Shown here piece by piece: positions 42,101 to 50,271 of a stretch of 64,000 bases of DNA. The translations under genes and the position numbers were made by a program. The notes beneath the pieces are model-generated. The model was not told the origin of the DNA and searched no databases. It saw only the letters and a list, made by a program, of their open reading frames with translations. This DNA is from Siminovitchia terrae (GTDB taxonomy: Bacteria > Bacillota > Bacilli > Bacillales > Bacillaceae_C): positions 1-64,000 of the forward strand of contig NZ_QYTW02000029.1 of the NCBI RefSeq assembly GCF_003605405.2, given 5' to 3'. Position 1 is the stretch's first letter. Each line of letters begins with the position of its first letter.

Positions 42101-42679
42101 CAACAGCATGGGTTCATTGATTCTGTCGGATTTGATTTATACTCCCAAATGCTGAAAGAGGCGATCGAACAGCGTAAGGGAGACGCTTCTTCTGATATTG
42201 CCCCATCCTTTGAAGTGGAATTAGATTTAGATGCTTATATTCCAGATGCCTATATTTCTGACAGCCAGCAGAAAATTGAAATGTATAAGCGATTCCGCAA
42301 TGTAGAATCATTGGAAGAAGTGGATGAGCTCAAGGAAGAAATGATCGACCGCTTTGGCGATTATCCGGAGCAAGTGGGATATTTATTTTCAGTTGCCGAA
42401 ATGAAAGTACATGCTCGTTTCAGCAAGCTTGAGTCAATCAAACAGTCCAAAGGCGAGATCGTGATTTATTTCTCGGAGGAAGGCACGAATGAGATTGATG
42501 GAAGAAAAGTATTCCAAGTAACGAACGCGCATGGCCGGATTGTGGGTCTTGGTATGGAGGGCAGCCGATTGAAAATAACCTTGCAAATTAGCCGTCTGGC
42601 GACAGATGAATGGTTGTCCATTGTCATGGATATCGTTAAAGAACTGACTACAGCCAAAAAGACGGAAGCGACTGTTTAG
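39155..42679 (+). CDS. mfd: Transcription-repair coupling factor Mfd
   Basis: Mfd removes RNA polymerase stalled at lesions and recruits UvrA. The 1174-residue protein (1177 in B. subtilis) has an N-terminal UvrB-like region, an RNA polymerase interacting domain (about 465-545, around YVVHVNHGIGKYLGIE), an SF2 motor with Walker A LLCGDVGYGKTEVA and Walker B VDEEQRFGV, and a C-terminal regulatory domain. ATG 39155 follows AAGAGGAGAAAG; frame open upstream to 39089 has no site. Confidence 0.97.
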   Translation: MHGLRDLIVQQSELQSVIAGVKEGIREQLVAGLSGSVRALLIAAAAKETNKSLIVVTHNLLQAQKLYEDLTQLVDENQLFLYPANELIASELGVASPELRSQRIETLNHMVSGRQGVFVVPMAGLRKKLPPADAWRKLQLHIEVGSELDLEKELPLLVQMGYNRADMVSAPGEFSIRGGILDIYPLTEDDPVRIELFDVEVDSIRTFSIEDQRSKEKLSHVVIGPATESPVDAGKLSHAADKLEKSLANSLKKVKKDITKEQLMQNIKADIEQMRNGQKPEQFFKYMQLAYDPAASLLDYVSRDALLILDELSRIQEMNERLEKEEAEWFMSVLEHGEITHDMEIAHSLNELLANSPLPRIYLSLFLRHIPNTSPQNIANVPCKLMQNFHGQMHLLSAEVERWRKNGMSVVFLAPDEERSQKMQSVLRDYGMEAAIVEEPEKFAGTQIINGTLNTGFELPSLKLAVVTEEEVFNKKTRKMKRRQKLSNAERIKSYSELNIGDYVVHVNHGIGKYLGIETLELKGVHKDYLHISYQGNDTLYVPVDQIELVQKYVGSEGKEPKMYKLGGNDWKRVKKRVESSVKDIADELIKLYAERESTKGYAFSPDSDMQREFELSFPYQETDDQLRSITEIKRDMERERPMDRLLCGDVGYGKTEVAIRAAFKAIMDGKQVAILVPTTILAQQHFETIKERFNDHPINISLLSRFRTKKQQTETSKGLKNGTIDLVIGTHRLLSKDIKFADLGLLIVDEEQRFGVTHKEKIKQLKTNVDVLTLTATPIPRTLHMSMLGVRDLSVIETPPENRFPVQTYVMEYNGIFVKEAIERELARDGQVYFLYNRVEDIERKAEEISMLVPDARVAYAHGQMGESELESVILSFLDGEFDVLVTTTIIETGVDIPSVNTLIVHDADRMGLSQLYQLRGRVGRSNRVAYAYFTYRKDKVLTEIAEKRLQAIKEFTELGSGFKIAMRDLSIRGAGNLLGAQQHGFIDSVGFDLYSQMLKEAIEQRKGDASSDIAPSFEVELDLDAYIPDAYISDSQQKIEMYKRFRNVESLEEVDELKEEMIDRFGDYPEQVGYLFSVAEMKVHARFSKLESIKQSKGEIVIYFSEEGTNEIDGRKVFQVTNAHGRIVGLGMEGSRLKITLQISRLATDEWLSIVMDIVKELTTAKKTEATV

Positions 42680-42875
42680 GGATTGGGCGCATTGTTACTA
42701 TATGGTTGAGCGAAGCATCAAGGATTTACCCGAACCCGATTGTTTGCCGACAGGAATGGCGTTATATAAAACGGTCTTAATATTAGGAGGCTCCATAACC
42801 ACCTGCCAAAATTAGGCACTCATTTCATCAGAAAAAGCTAAAAAAAGAAATTTGACCCAAAAATGAACAGTTTAT
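42680..42875. other. Gap between mfd and spoVT promoter
   Basis: Contains no supported gene and no strong terminator. GCCTAATTTTGGC-like complementarity near 42796-42820 is too weak to call. Confidence 0.3.
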
Positions 42876-42905
42876 GAATAGAACCTATTTTTTTGAAAGA
42901 TACTA
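42876..42905 (+). promoter_or_regulatory. Candidate sigma-G promoter of spoVT
   Basis: GAATA (42876-42880), 18 bp, GATACTA (42899-42905): exact -35 and one mismatch in the -10. spoVT is sigma-G dependent in B. subtilis. Confidence 0.65.
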
Positions 42906-43042
42906 TTTCCAACAACGCAAGGCAATGAATTGAAAAAGAAGTTCTTGCAGGAAAGTGAAAAGGGATTTCTTATTAATAGGCTCCCTTATGTTCAATTTTG
43001 GATATTCCGGAAATCATCTGATGAAAGAGAGGCAACTTTGTG

Positions 43043-43579
43043 ATGAAGGCAACAGGAATAGTTCGTCGTATTGATGATCTGGGAAGAGTAGTGATACCTA
43101 AAGAAATTCGAAGGACACTCAGGATTCGGGAAGGAGATCCACTTGAAATTTTTGTGGACCGTGAAGGAGAAGTCATACTTAAAAAATATTCCCCGATTAA
43201 TGAATTGGGTGATTTTGCAAAAGAATATGGTGAAGCATTGTTTGACAGTCTCGGCAGCTCTGTCTTAATTTGTGACAGGGATGCGGTAATAGCTGTGGCC
43301 GGCAGCTCGAAAAAGGATTACATGAATAAAAATAACAGTGAAATGATTGAGCAGGCTATGGCGAACAGAGCGTCTAAGCTGGAAACTACCACTGGTACCT
43401 TGGCTCTTGTAGAGGGTGTAGAGGAAGAGATTGCTTCTTATGCGATTGCACCTATCATTGCAAGCGGTGATCCTATCGGCGCGGTTGTCATTTTTTCCAA
43501 AGATAAGACCATCGGGGAAGTTGAGCAAAAGTCGGCTGAAACCGCGGCAAGCTTTTTGGCCAGGCAAATGGAATCTTGA
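43043..43579 (+). CDS. spoVT: Stage V sporulation regulator SpoVT
   Basis: SpoVT modulates sigma-G genes in the forespore. The 178-residue protein has an AbrB-like N-terminal domain (KATGIVRRIDDLGRVVIPKE) and a C-terminal GAF domain ending AAGF/AASFLARQMES. The ATG at 43043 gives the B. subtilis length; GTG just upstream at 43040 is an alternative. Confidence 0.97.
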   Translation: MKATGIVRRIDDLGRVVIPKEIRRTLRIREGDPLEIFVDREGEVILKKYSPINELGDFAKEYGEALFDSLGSSVLICDRDAVIAVAGSSKKDYMNKNNSEMIEQAMANRASKLETTTGTLALVEGVEEEIASYAIAPIIASGDPIGAVVIFSKDKTIGEVEQKSAETAASFLARQMES

Positions 43580-43601
43580 ACTAATATTTTTAAAAAAGGA
43601 A

Positions 43602-43634
43602 CGGGCTTGGCTTTTTTGCCAGGCCCGATTTCAT
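43602..43634 (+). terminator. Terminator of spoVT
   Basis: CGGGCTTGGC pairs with GCCAGGCCCG across six T, followed by a T-rich tail. Confidence 0.8.
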
Positions 43635-43668
43635 TTTATAAAGTAAATGCCTAACTTTGATGTATTAA

Positions 43669-43770
43669 CGCAAGCGAAGCGTCGCATCCCAAGCTCACCG
43701 ACGCTACAGGACGGCAATAGGATCAAGTCCGATACTGTGGTGACTGAGGAACGGTCTTCGTACAATTCGC
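43669..43770. repeat. Degenerate intergenic repeat, copy E
   Basis: Starts GCAAGCGAAGCGTCG, with AGCGTCG / CGACGCT forming a hairpin (43677-43707), and contains GTGGTGACTGAGGAACG, like GTGGTGGCTGAAGGACTG of copy A. It lies between spoVT and yabM; 43771-43934 has nothing else recognised apart from the yabM ribosome-binding site. Confidence 0.5.
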
Positions 43771-43934
43771 CATGCTCTCTTAAAAGGATTTTGGCGATAT
43801 TTTGGGAATATATCAAATCATCAAGCGAAATTTGATATTATCGCTTGGATTCTGTTTTAGCGACCACTCGTCGACTAATCCATATATGGTATAATTGCTT
43901 CCGGATGAAATTATGCAGAAAGGCGAGGGAGAGC

Positions 43935-45545
43935 TTGCCGGATGATTCACGACAATTGATGAAAGGCGCTGTCATTTTGACGTTAGCAGCTTTCATCATT
44001 AAGATTTTAAGCGCGGTATACCGCGTCCCTTTTCAAAATATTGTAGGTGACACAGGCTTTTACATATATCAGCAGGTATATCCGTTGTATGGCATCGCTT
44101 CTGTCCTAGCGGCTTCCGGCTTTCCGGTGATCATTTCGAGAATTGTAGCGAAAAAAGTTGCTGAAAACGAAGAGGGGCAAGCGGATTTGCAGCGGATATT
44201 ACAAACAATATTTATTGTACTGTTCATTGTTGGAGTCAGTTTGTTCCTGTTTGTATTTTTCGGTGCCAAAGCAATTGCCGGCTGGATGGGAGACCCATTA
44301 CTTGCACCTGTTGTCCAAGTTATTGCTTTTCCATTTTTGCTATTACCATTTCTTTCGGTATGGAGAGGGGTTTTTCAGGGAAGTGGAAATATGGCTCCGA
44401 CCGCGGTCAGTCAGGTCACGGAGCAGTTCATCAGGGTGGCTGCCATCTTAATCATCTCCTATTTTCTCGTTAACAAAGGCTTCTCTCTCTATGAAACAGG
44501 GCGCGGAGCCTGGACAGGAGCAGTTGTTGGCGGGTTGGCAGGTCTTGTTATAATGAGTAGTTACGTGCGGAAAACAGGGTTAAATGTGTTTTCTTTTCAA
44601 CGCCTTTCTATACGGGAATTACTGTCTGTAGGAAAAATAGTAGTTTTCTATGGGACGGCCATTTGCTTTAGTGGTCTTCTTTTAATTTTGTTCCAATTGG
44701 TCGATTCGTTGAACTTGTACACGCTTCTTGTACAATCAGGCTGGCAAATGGAAGAGGCGAAGTCATTGAAAGGCGTTTTCGATCGCGGGCAGCCGCTTAT
44801 TCAGCTTGGTACAGTTGCGGCGACTTCGATGTCGCTGGCGCTTATTCCAGCAGTGACGACAGCCTGGACGCAAGGGAATACAGAAATTCTTCAGAAGAAA
44901 GTGATGACAACCTTGAAGGTAAGCCTGGCTGTCGGTTTGGGGGCGGCTGTTGGGCTGATGAATATCATCAAGCCGACTAACATCATGCTTTTTAAAAATG
45001 CAGATGGTTCAGGAGTTCTGGCTGTTTTGGCCTCGGCTATTTTGTTAGCTTCGATTATTATCACTTTATCGGGGGTTCTACAGGGACTTGGCCAAATGAT
45101 GGCACCGGCTAAATATATATTGTTGGGAACCGTGTGCAAGTATTTCGGAAATCTTGTCCTCGTCCCTATGTTTGGGTTGGCAGGTGCTGCTTGGGCGACA
45201 GTCATTGGTTTGCTCGTAGTTTGCCTGTTAATTATGTTGAAATTGAATAGTTATTTTCCCATTCGGTCCGTTCTTTGGCATTCATTTCCCCGCCTTACAT
45301 CAGCGGCGGTTGCGATGACCATTGTTTTGCAGATATGGCTGTTCGTTCTTAATCAGCTGGGCATGCAGGGGCGTCTTTTCAATGCGATTGTTGCTTTGAC
45401 AGGTGTGGTCATTGGGGGGCTTGCCTATCTTGTAGTCATGATGCAAATGAACTTGTTTACAGAAGAGGAAATCAGCCATGTTCCATATTATTCCAAGCTT
45501 AAAAGATTCATTAGAATTGGACAAAAAGAAAGGAGGCAAAAGTGA
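43935..45545 (+). CDS. yabM: Putative polysaccharide/lipid II flippase YabM (SpoVB/MurJ superfamily)
   Basis: A 536-residue multi-pass membrane protein of the MVF/MATE-type exporter superfamily; about 14 hydrophobic helices. Start at TTG 43935 behind GAGGGAGAG gives LPDDSRQLMKGAVILTLAA, close to B. subtilis YabM (532). The signature VPFQNIVGDTGFYIYQQVYPLYGI is present. The substrate is presumed lipid-linked oligosaccharide but is not shown. Its stop overlaps the yabN start (TGATG). Confidence 0.9.
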   Translation: MPDDSRQLMKGAVILTLAAFIIKILSAVYRVPFQNIVGDTGFYIYQQVYPLYGIASVLAASGFPVIISRIVAKKVAENEEGQADLQRILQTIFIVLFIVGVSLFLFVFFGAKAIAGWMGDPLLAPVVQVIAFPFLLLPFLSVWRGVFQGSGNMAPTAVSQVTEQFIRVAAILIISYFLVNKGFSLYETGRGAWTGAVVGGLAGLVIMSSYVRKTGLNVFSFQRLSIRELLSVGKIVVFYGTAICFSGLLLILFQLVDSLNLYTLLVQSGWQMEEAKSLKGVFDRGQPLIQLGTVAATSMSLALIPAVTTAWTQGNTEILQKKVMTTLKVSLAVGLGAAVGLMNIIKPTNIMLFKNADGSGVLAVLASAILLASIIITLSGVLQGLGQMMAPAKYILLGTVCKYFGNLVLVPMFGLAGAAWATVIGLLVVCLLIMLKLNSYFPIRSVLWHSFPRLTSAAVAMTIVLQIWLFVLNQLGMQGRLFNAIVALTGVVIGGLAYLVVMMQMNLFTEEEISHVPYYSKLKRFIRIGQKERRQK

Positions 45546-47008
45546 TGAACAATATTCGAGTGGCGGGATTGGGTGCAGGAGATCTGAACCAGCTTCCCCT
45601 TGGCATCTATAAACTATTGAAAGAGACAGATCATTTATTTTTAAGGACAAAGGAGCACCCAGTGATCAAACAACTGGAAGAAGAAGGGGTTTCCTACCAT
45701 TCCTTTGACGATATATATGAAAAGCACGATCAATTCGAGGCGGTGTATGAAGAAATTACGGAGTTGCTGCTTGAGGAAGCAACTAAAAGAGACATTGTTT
45801 ATGCGGTGCCCGGTCATCCGCTGATTGCCGAAAAAACGGTCCAACTCTTATTGGAAAGAAGTGCTGCTCGCGGAATTAATGTAACGGTTGAGGGGGGACA
45901 CAGCTTTCTGGATGCTTTGTTCACCGCCGTTCGCTTAGATCCTATTGACGGTTTTCAACTACTGGATGGGACAATGATGAAGCGGGAGGATATACAAATC
46001 TCACAGCACGTTATCATTGCACAAGTATATGACCAAATGGTTGCGTCAGATGTCAAGCTCACATTGATGGAAAAATATCCGGACGATTATGAAATCACCG
46101 TTGTGACAGCAGCGGGAAGTTCTAACGAGAAGATCAGGACTATTCCATTGTATGAATTGGATAGACAGCCTTTTTTGGATAATTTAACAAGTGTATATGT
46201 TCCTCCGGTTATATCAAGGGAGCTTTCTTTAAAAGAGTTTTCCACATTGAGGGAGGTTATTGCTGATCTGCGTGGACCAGAAGGGTGTCCTTGGGACAAA
46301 AAGCAGACGCACCTCTCTTTGAAAAAATATTTGATAGAAGAGTCATATGAGCTGCTTGATGCCATAGACCGCGATAACATTGACGACATGATCGAAGAGC
46401 TTGGGGATGTACTGCTGCAGGTAATGCTTCATACACAAATCGGCGAGGATGAGGGCATGTTTTCTATCGAAGATGTGCTCGAGGGCATTTCGAGAAAAAT
46501 GATTCGCAGGCATCCTCATGTATTTGGAGAAACAAAAGCGGAAAATGCAGATGAAGTCGTTGTCAACTGGGAACAGATCAAAGCGAAAGAAAAAGGGAAG
46601 CAAATAAACAGTGGCTCACTTCTTGACCAAATCGAAAAGGGGCTTCCGGCTTTGCTTCGCGCTTATGAAGTTCAAAAGTCTGCAGCGAAGGTAGGCTTTG
46701 ACTGGGACAATGCGGGAGAAGCCATGGAAAAAGTAAAAGAGGAGACAAAGGAATTTGAGGAAGTGCTGGCGAAACAAGAAAAGAGGCGCCAATTAGAGGA
46801 AGTGGGGGACCTTCTTTTTGCAGTCGTTAATGTGGCTCGTCTTGCTAAAATCCATCCTGAGGAGGCATTGCAGGCAACCAATGAGAAGTTTTATAGACGG
46901 TTCGCTTTCATCGAGGAGGAAGTAAGGAAAAGTGGGCGGCCATTTGATGATTTTTCACTTGAGGAATTAGATCTGTATTGGAATGAAGCAAAAAAACAAG
47001 GAAAATAG
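45545..47008 (+). CDS. yabN: YabN: fused SAM-type methylase domain and MazG pyrophosphohydrolase
   Basis: A 487-residue fusion. Residues 1-220 resemble tetrapyrrole (uroporphyrin) methylases (VAGLGAGDLNQLPLGIY, VPGHPLIAEKTVQLL); residues 230-487 contain MazG, with GCPWDKKQTHLSLKKYLIEE, EELGDVLLQV and a second repeat EEVGDLLFAVVNVARL that carries the EExxD metal pairs. MazG hydrolyses NTPs to NMPs; the role of the methylase part is unknown. Sigma-E-linked neighbours follow. Confidence 0.93.
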   Translation: MNNIRVAGLGAGDLNQLPLGIYKLLKETDHLFLRTKEHPVIKQLEEEGVSYHSFDDIYEKHDQFEAVYEEITELLLEEATKRDIVYAVPGHPLIAEKTVQLLLERSAARGINVTVEGGHSFLDALFTAVRLDPIDGFQLLDGTMMKREDIQISQHVIIAQVYDQMVASDVKLTLMEKYPDDYEITVVTAAGSSNEKIRTIPLYELDRQPFLDNLTSVYVPPVISRELSLKEFSTLREVIADLRGPEGCPWDKKQTHLSLKKYLIEESYELLDAIDRDNIDDMIEELGDVLLQVMLHTQIGEDEGMFSIEDVLEGISRKMIRRHPHVFGETKAENADEVVVNWEQIKAKEKGKQINSGSLLDQIEKGLPALLRAYEVQKSAAKVGFDWDNAGEAMEKVKEETKEFEEVLAKQEKRRQLEEVGDLLFAVVNVARLAKIHPEEALQATNEKFYRRFAFIEEEVRKSGRPFDDFSLEELDLYWNEAKKQGK

Positions 47009-47020
47009 AAGGTGAATAAA

Positions 47021-47293
47021 GTGGCAACGATGCGGCTGGATAAATTTTTAAAAGTGTCACGGCTAATTAAAAGACGGCCTCTTGCCAAGGAAGTTGCGGA
47101 CAAGGGGAGAATTTCAATCAACGGCCAGCAGGCGAAGGCAAGCTCTAATGTGAAAGTAGGGGATGAGCTGTCCATTCGCTTTGGCCAAAAAATTGTCACG
47201 GTCAAAGTGGAAGAACTTCAGGATTCCACGAAGAAAGAAGACGCGGCCAATATGTACCGCCTGTTGAAGGAAGAGCGGATAGAGGAAGAATAA
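47021..47293 (+). CDS. rqcP: Ribosome-quality-control factor RqcP
   Basis: RqcP (YabO) binds 50S-tRNA complexes and helps RqcH add poly-alanine tails to stalled peptides. A 90-residue S4 domain protein: [42 protein letters not shown] 47021 is preferred for its spacing to AGAAGGTG; GTG 47012 is inside that site. It follows yabN by 12 bp. Confidence 0.94.
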   Translation: MATMRLDKFLKVSRLIKRRPLAKEVADKGRISINGQQAKASSNVKVGDELSIRFGQKIVTVKVEELQDSTKKEDAANMYRLLKEERIEEE

Positions 47294-47300
47294 TGACAGA

Positions 47301-47338
47301 AAATCGGGTGCGGATTGGAAGCACTCGATTTTTTATTT
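47301..47338 (+). terminator. Terminator of yabM-yabN-rqcP
   Basis: AATCGGGTGC pairs with GCACTCGATT, followed by T-rich sequence. Confidence 0.75.
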
Positions 47339-47360
47339 ATGAGAAAAGGGGCTGATATGG

Positions 47361-47687
47361 ATGTTACACACGATGATTTTATTTGTATTAGCGGGGATTG
47401 CCGAGGTTGGCGGAGGCTACTTGATCTGGCTTTGGCTACGGGAGGGACGGCCGTTGTATTGGGGTGTTCTAGGGGGAACGGCTTTGGCCCTCTACGGTGT
47501 TATTGCCACCTTTCAGGCATTTCCAACATTTGGACGTGTATATGCGGCATACGGAGGTGTGTTTATCATTTTATCCATCTTATGGGGGTGGGGAATCGAT
47601 AAAAAGACACCTGATCTATATGATTGGGCAGGCGCCAGTATCTGTTTGATCGGTGTGGCAGTGATTCTTTTTGGTCCGCGGAATTAG
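47361..47687 (+). CDS. ynfA: YnfA family (UPF0060) small membrane protein
   Basis: A 108-residue protein with four hydrophobic helices: about 2-20, 28-46, 58-76 and 85-103. The sequence [42 protein letters not shown] and [20 protein letters not shown] is characteristic of UPF0060/YnfA. Some relatives behave as small multidrug efflux-like transporters; here only family membership is supported. It is inserted between rqcP and yabP, which are adjacent in B. subtilis. Confidence 0.93.
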   Translation: MLHTMILFVLAGIAEVGGGYLIWLWLREGRPLYWGVLGGTALALYGVIATFQAFPTFGRVYAAYGGVFIILSILWGWGIDKKTPDLYDWAGASICLIGVAVILFGPRN

Positions 47688-47701
47688 ATGTGTAAGGGCT
47701 T

Positions 47702-47731
47702 GTTCTATTCGCTTCCCTCGAGACATAAATA
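47702..47731 (+). promoter_or_regulatory. Candidate sigma-E promoter of yabP-yabQ
   Basis: GTTCTATT (47702-47709), 14 bp, CATAAATA (47724-47731): two mismatches in the -10. yabP and yabQ are sigma-E genes in B. subtilis. Confidence 0.45.
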
Positions 47732-47764
47732 TGTATAAAATCCGTGCGAAAAAGAGGGATGAAG

Positions 47765-48070
47765 ATGAGCCAATATTACGATCCAAATCAAGCTGGAAAA
47801 GGAACTGTGCCTGATCATGATCTGGTGATGCGGGGCCGCAGGTTAATTGATATTACGGGTGTAAAGCAGGTAGAAAGCTTTGATAATGAGGAATTCTTAC
47901 TTGAAACTGTCATGGGATTTCTGGCAATCCGGGGCCACAGCTTGCAAATGAAAAATCTGGATGTTGATAAAGGCATCGTTTCTATCAAAGGGAAAGTCTA
48001 TGATATTGTTTACCTCGATGATCATGATGGAGGGAAAGCTAAAGGGTTCTTTGGCAAGTTGTTCAAATGA
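47765..48070 (+). CDS. yabP: Spore coat-/cortex-associated protein YabP
   Basis: A 101-residue protein matching YabP (100): DHDLVMRGRRLIDITGVKQV, FDNEEFLLETVMGFLAIRG and KNLDVDKGIVSIKGKVYD. The family (YqfC-like fold) is needed for sporulation. ATG 47765 fits the spacing from AAAGAGGG; ATG 47759 is closer. It overlaps yabQ by four bases. Confidence 0.93.
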   Translation: MSQYYDPNQAGKGTVPDHDLVMRGRRLIDITGVKQVESFDNEEFLLETVMGFLAIRGHSLQMKNLDVDKGIVSIKGKVYDIVYLDDHDGGKAKGFFGKLFK

Positions 48071-48687
48071 GTCTTCCTGTCCAATTTTATACGCTGCTTG
48101 CCATGATTGGAATGGGAAGCCTCTTTGGTGCTACGCTTGATACGTACCAGCGGTTTTTAAAACGGGGAAAGAGAAAAAGATGGATTGTCTTCTTGAATGA
48201 TCTCCTGTTCTGGTTCATACAAGGGATCCTCATCTTTTACGTTCTTTTTTTGGTCAATTCCGGGGAGGTGCGATTTTATCTTTTTTTGGCACTCCTATGC
48301 GGTTTTTCGGCTTATCAGGCCCTTTTTAAACAAATTTATCTGAAGCTGCTGGAATCACTGATCCAATTGGTTAGAGCCATAGCCAGATTCATATACAGGA
48401 CGGCTTATTTATTGGTGTACAAGCCTTTCAAAGGATTGTACCTTTTGATCATTGCTATTATTCTTTATGTATACGGCCTCTTATTGTCTCTTGTAAAAAT
48501 TGTCTGGATAATGGTAAAATGGTTGGTAAAGACTGTTTTTAAGCCATTTGTATGGATGTTGAACAAGGTCATCCCTGAATCAGTGAAATTATTTGTTGCC
48601 CAATTGCGAAAAACAATAGCAGGATATTTAAAAGGTAGCAAGAATATAATCATCAAAGCTTTGAATTTTTTTCGAAAAAAGAGATAG
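48067..48687 (+). CDS. yabQ: Cortex assembly membrane protein YabQ
   Basis: YabQ is a polytopic forespore outer-membrane protein needed for cortex formation. 206 residues with hydrophobic helices at about 5-25, 40-60, 68-90, and 125-150; the basic C-terminal ends SKNIIIKALNFFRKKR. ATGA overlap with yabP. It precedes divIC by 11 bp, and may share transcription. Confidence 0.93.
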   Translation: MSLPVQFYTLLAMIGMGSLFGATLDTYQRFLKRGKRKRWIVFLNDLLFWFIQGILIFYVLFLVNSGEVRFYLFLALLCGFSAYQALFKQIYLKLLESLIQLVRAIARFIYRTAYLLVYKPFKGLYLLIIAIILYVYGLLLSLVKIVWIMVKWLVKTVFKPFVWMLNKVIPESVKLFVAQLRKTIAGYLKGSKNIIIKALNFFRKKR

Positions 48688-48698
48688 GAGGCTTATGG

Positions 48699-49079
48699 AT
48701 GGGTGTTAAGCCAAAAAACACTGTTACACTGGAAAATAAATATTTGATGGAACAAGAGGCTTCTGCACGTTCGGCAGTCAGAAGACGGAAACTATTGGTC
48801 CGACGCCTGTCCGTTTTCCTCGTATTCACCATTGTAATTTGCACTTTGCTGATTTCAACCCTAGTTTCAAGGGAGTCTGCCTTGGAAGCAAAGAAAGAAG
48901 AGAAAGCTCTGGCGGAAGCAAAGTTGGCCAAACTCGAGAAGAAGCAATTGATGCTTGAAAACGAGATTTTAAAACTAAATGATGATGAATATATTGCGAA
49001 GCTTGCCAGAAGTGAATATTTCCTCTCTGATAAAGGTGAAATCATTTTTAACATTCCAAAAGAAAAAGAAAAGGATTAA
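48699..49079 (+). CDS. divIC: Cell-division protein DivIC
   Basis: DivIC forms the septal complex with FtsL and DivIB. The 126-residue protein has a short cytoplasmic N terminus, one membrane helix (about 33-54, SVFLVFTIVICTLLISTLVS), and a leucine-rich coiled coil (EKALAEAKLAKLEKKQLMLE) ending in a small folded tail. Matches the bitopic topology of the family. ATAGGAGG precedes the ATG. Confidence 0.95.
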   Translation: MGVKPKNTVTLENKYLMEQEASARSAVRRRKLLVRRLSVFLVFTIVICTLLISTLVSRESALEAKKEEKALAEAKLAKLEKKQLMLENEILKLNDDEYIAKLARSEYFLSDKGEIIFNIPKEKEKD

Positions 49080-49090
49080 AAGGGCTCATA

Positions 49091-49120
49091 TTGACACTTT
49101 TTTTTTTATTTCGCTATAAT
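49091..49120 (+). promoter_or_regulatory. Strong sigma-A promoter of yabR
   Basis: Perfect hexamers TTGACA (49091-49096) and TATAAT (49115-49120) with an 18-bp spacer rich in T. Confidence 0.9.
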
Positions 49121-49170
49121 ATAAAGTAAGGTTTATTTTTGTAAACACTTTAAGGAGGATAAATTTTTTT

Positions 49171-49569
49171 ATGTCGATTGAAGTAGGCAGCAAGGTACAA
49201 GGTAAGGTTACAGGCATCACTCATTTTGGGGCGTTTGTTGAGTTGCCCGGGGGCTCGACAGGACTTGTTCACATTAGTGAAGTAGCCGACAATTATGTTA
49301 AAGATATCAATGAGCACCTAAAAGTTGGCGAAGAAGTACTTGTAAAGGTCTTAAATGTTGAGAAGGATGGGAAAATTGGGCTTTCAATCCGCAAAGCCAA
49401 AGATCAGCCTCCTTCCCGTTCAAGACAAGGAAGAGCGAACGATTTTCGCCCAAAAGAAAGTTTCGAGCAAAAGATGAATCGCTTCTTGAAAGAAAGCGAA
49501 GATCGGTTGTCATCTTTAAAGCGCCATACCGAGTCTAAACGAGGTGGACGTGGCTCCAAGAGAGGTTAA
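49171..49569 (+). CDS. yabR: S1 RNA-binding domain protein YabR
   Basis: A 132-residue protein: one S1 OB-fold (about 5-75; GSKVQGKVTGITHFGAFVEL and GLVHISEVADNYVKDI) followed by an Arg/Lys-rich, low-complexity tail ending in GGRGSKRG. YabR resembles GSP13-type translation-associated proteins; its function is not well defined. Strong promoter and AAGGAGG suggest high expression. Confidence 0.94.
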   Translation: MSIEVGSKVQGKVTGITHFGAFVELPGGSTGLVHISEVADNYVKDINEHLKVGEEVLVKVLNVEKDGKIGLSIRKAKDQPPSRSRQGRANDFRPKESFEQKMNRFLKESEDRLSSLKRHTESKRGGRGSKRG

Positions 49570-49653
49570 CTTGCTGTCTCTTTAACGTATAGACCAGACG
49601 GTCCTGACGAGGTAAAGAAAAGCATACCACCGGACTTATTCCATATGAAGAGC

Positions 49654-49696
49654 AAAAAGCGAAAGAACGATGAAAAAGTTCTTTCGCTTTTTTTTT
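49654..49696 (+). terminator. Terminator of yabR
   Basis: AAAAGCGAAAGAAC pairs with GTTCTTTCGCTTTT, followed by a long T run. Confidence 0.95.
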
Positions 49697-49744
49697 GAAG
49701 ATAAGAAAGTTTTTTAGGTTTAACAATTTGAACAAAGTGCTTTG

Positions 49745-50062
49745 TTGTCCAGCTCCAGCGCTTATCGACTAGCAGACTTCGCGACAATGTGTTCCTGCGG
49801 CGCAGCGTATTCGAAGATGTTAACCTCACCTCGTCACAAAGCTGCACGAATCTTACTCAAAGAAGCTTCTCAGTGGTAATCCGGTAAGGTGCTTTCCTAC
49901 GATAAGTCAACATCGGCTCTGACATACAGGAAGTACTAGTCCAAGCGAAGCGACAGGATGTCGCGTCCTGAGCCTGTCAGCGCTTGTTGCCCCTAAACGC
50001 CGTCTTCCACTTTTTCAGCTCAGTCTGTACGTCGATGACAGGGCGCTTTCGCTTTTCTTTTA
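49745..50062. repeat. Palindrome-rich intergenic repeat, copy C
   Basis: Long, compound unit: CAGCTCCAGCGCTTATCGA at its start, ATAAGTCAACATCGG near 49902 (shared with copy D), ACAGGAAGTACTAGTCCAAG, the hairpin GCGAC-AGGAT-GTCGC (49950-49964), and the end GGGCGCTTTCGCTTTTC. It occupies half of the 700-bp yabR-spoIIE gap, where B. subtilis has two tRNA genes; I see no tRNA here. Confidence 0.7.
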
Positions 50063-50108
50063 CTTGTCAAAAATCTTTCCTCTGATGAATCCTTCCCTTT
50101 TGAGCCCT

Positions 50109-50235
50109 TTCGACGCTCCTTTTCCCTGCTCGACTTTCCTGGTTTATAGCTTATCTTATTGCCCGAATTAGTCGAACGAAACTTGGGCACACACCCTTTA
50201 AAGTGACAAAGTTTTAGGATATGCCCCTTTATAAT
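50109..50235 (+). promoter_or_regulatory. Spo0A-controlled promoter of spoIIE
   Basis: GTGACA (50203-50208) and TATAAT (50230-50235) are separated by 21 bp, the unusual spacing known for the B. subtilis spoIIE and spoIIG promoters that need Spo0A~P. Three sites resembling the 0A box TGTCGAA lie upstream: CGTCGAA (minus strand, 50109-50115), AGTCGAG (minus, 50129-50135) and AGTCGAA (plus, 50170-50176). Confidence 0.85.
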
Positions 50236-50271
50236 GGGAACCAATTATTTATTTGCGGGGAGAGATGAAAA

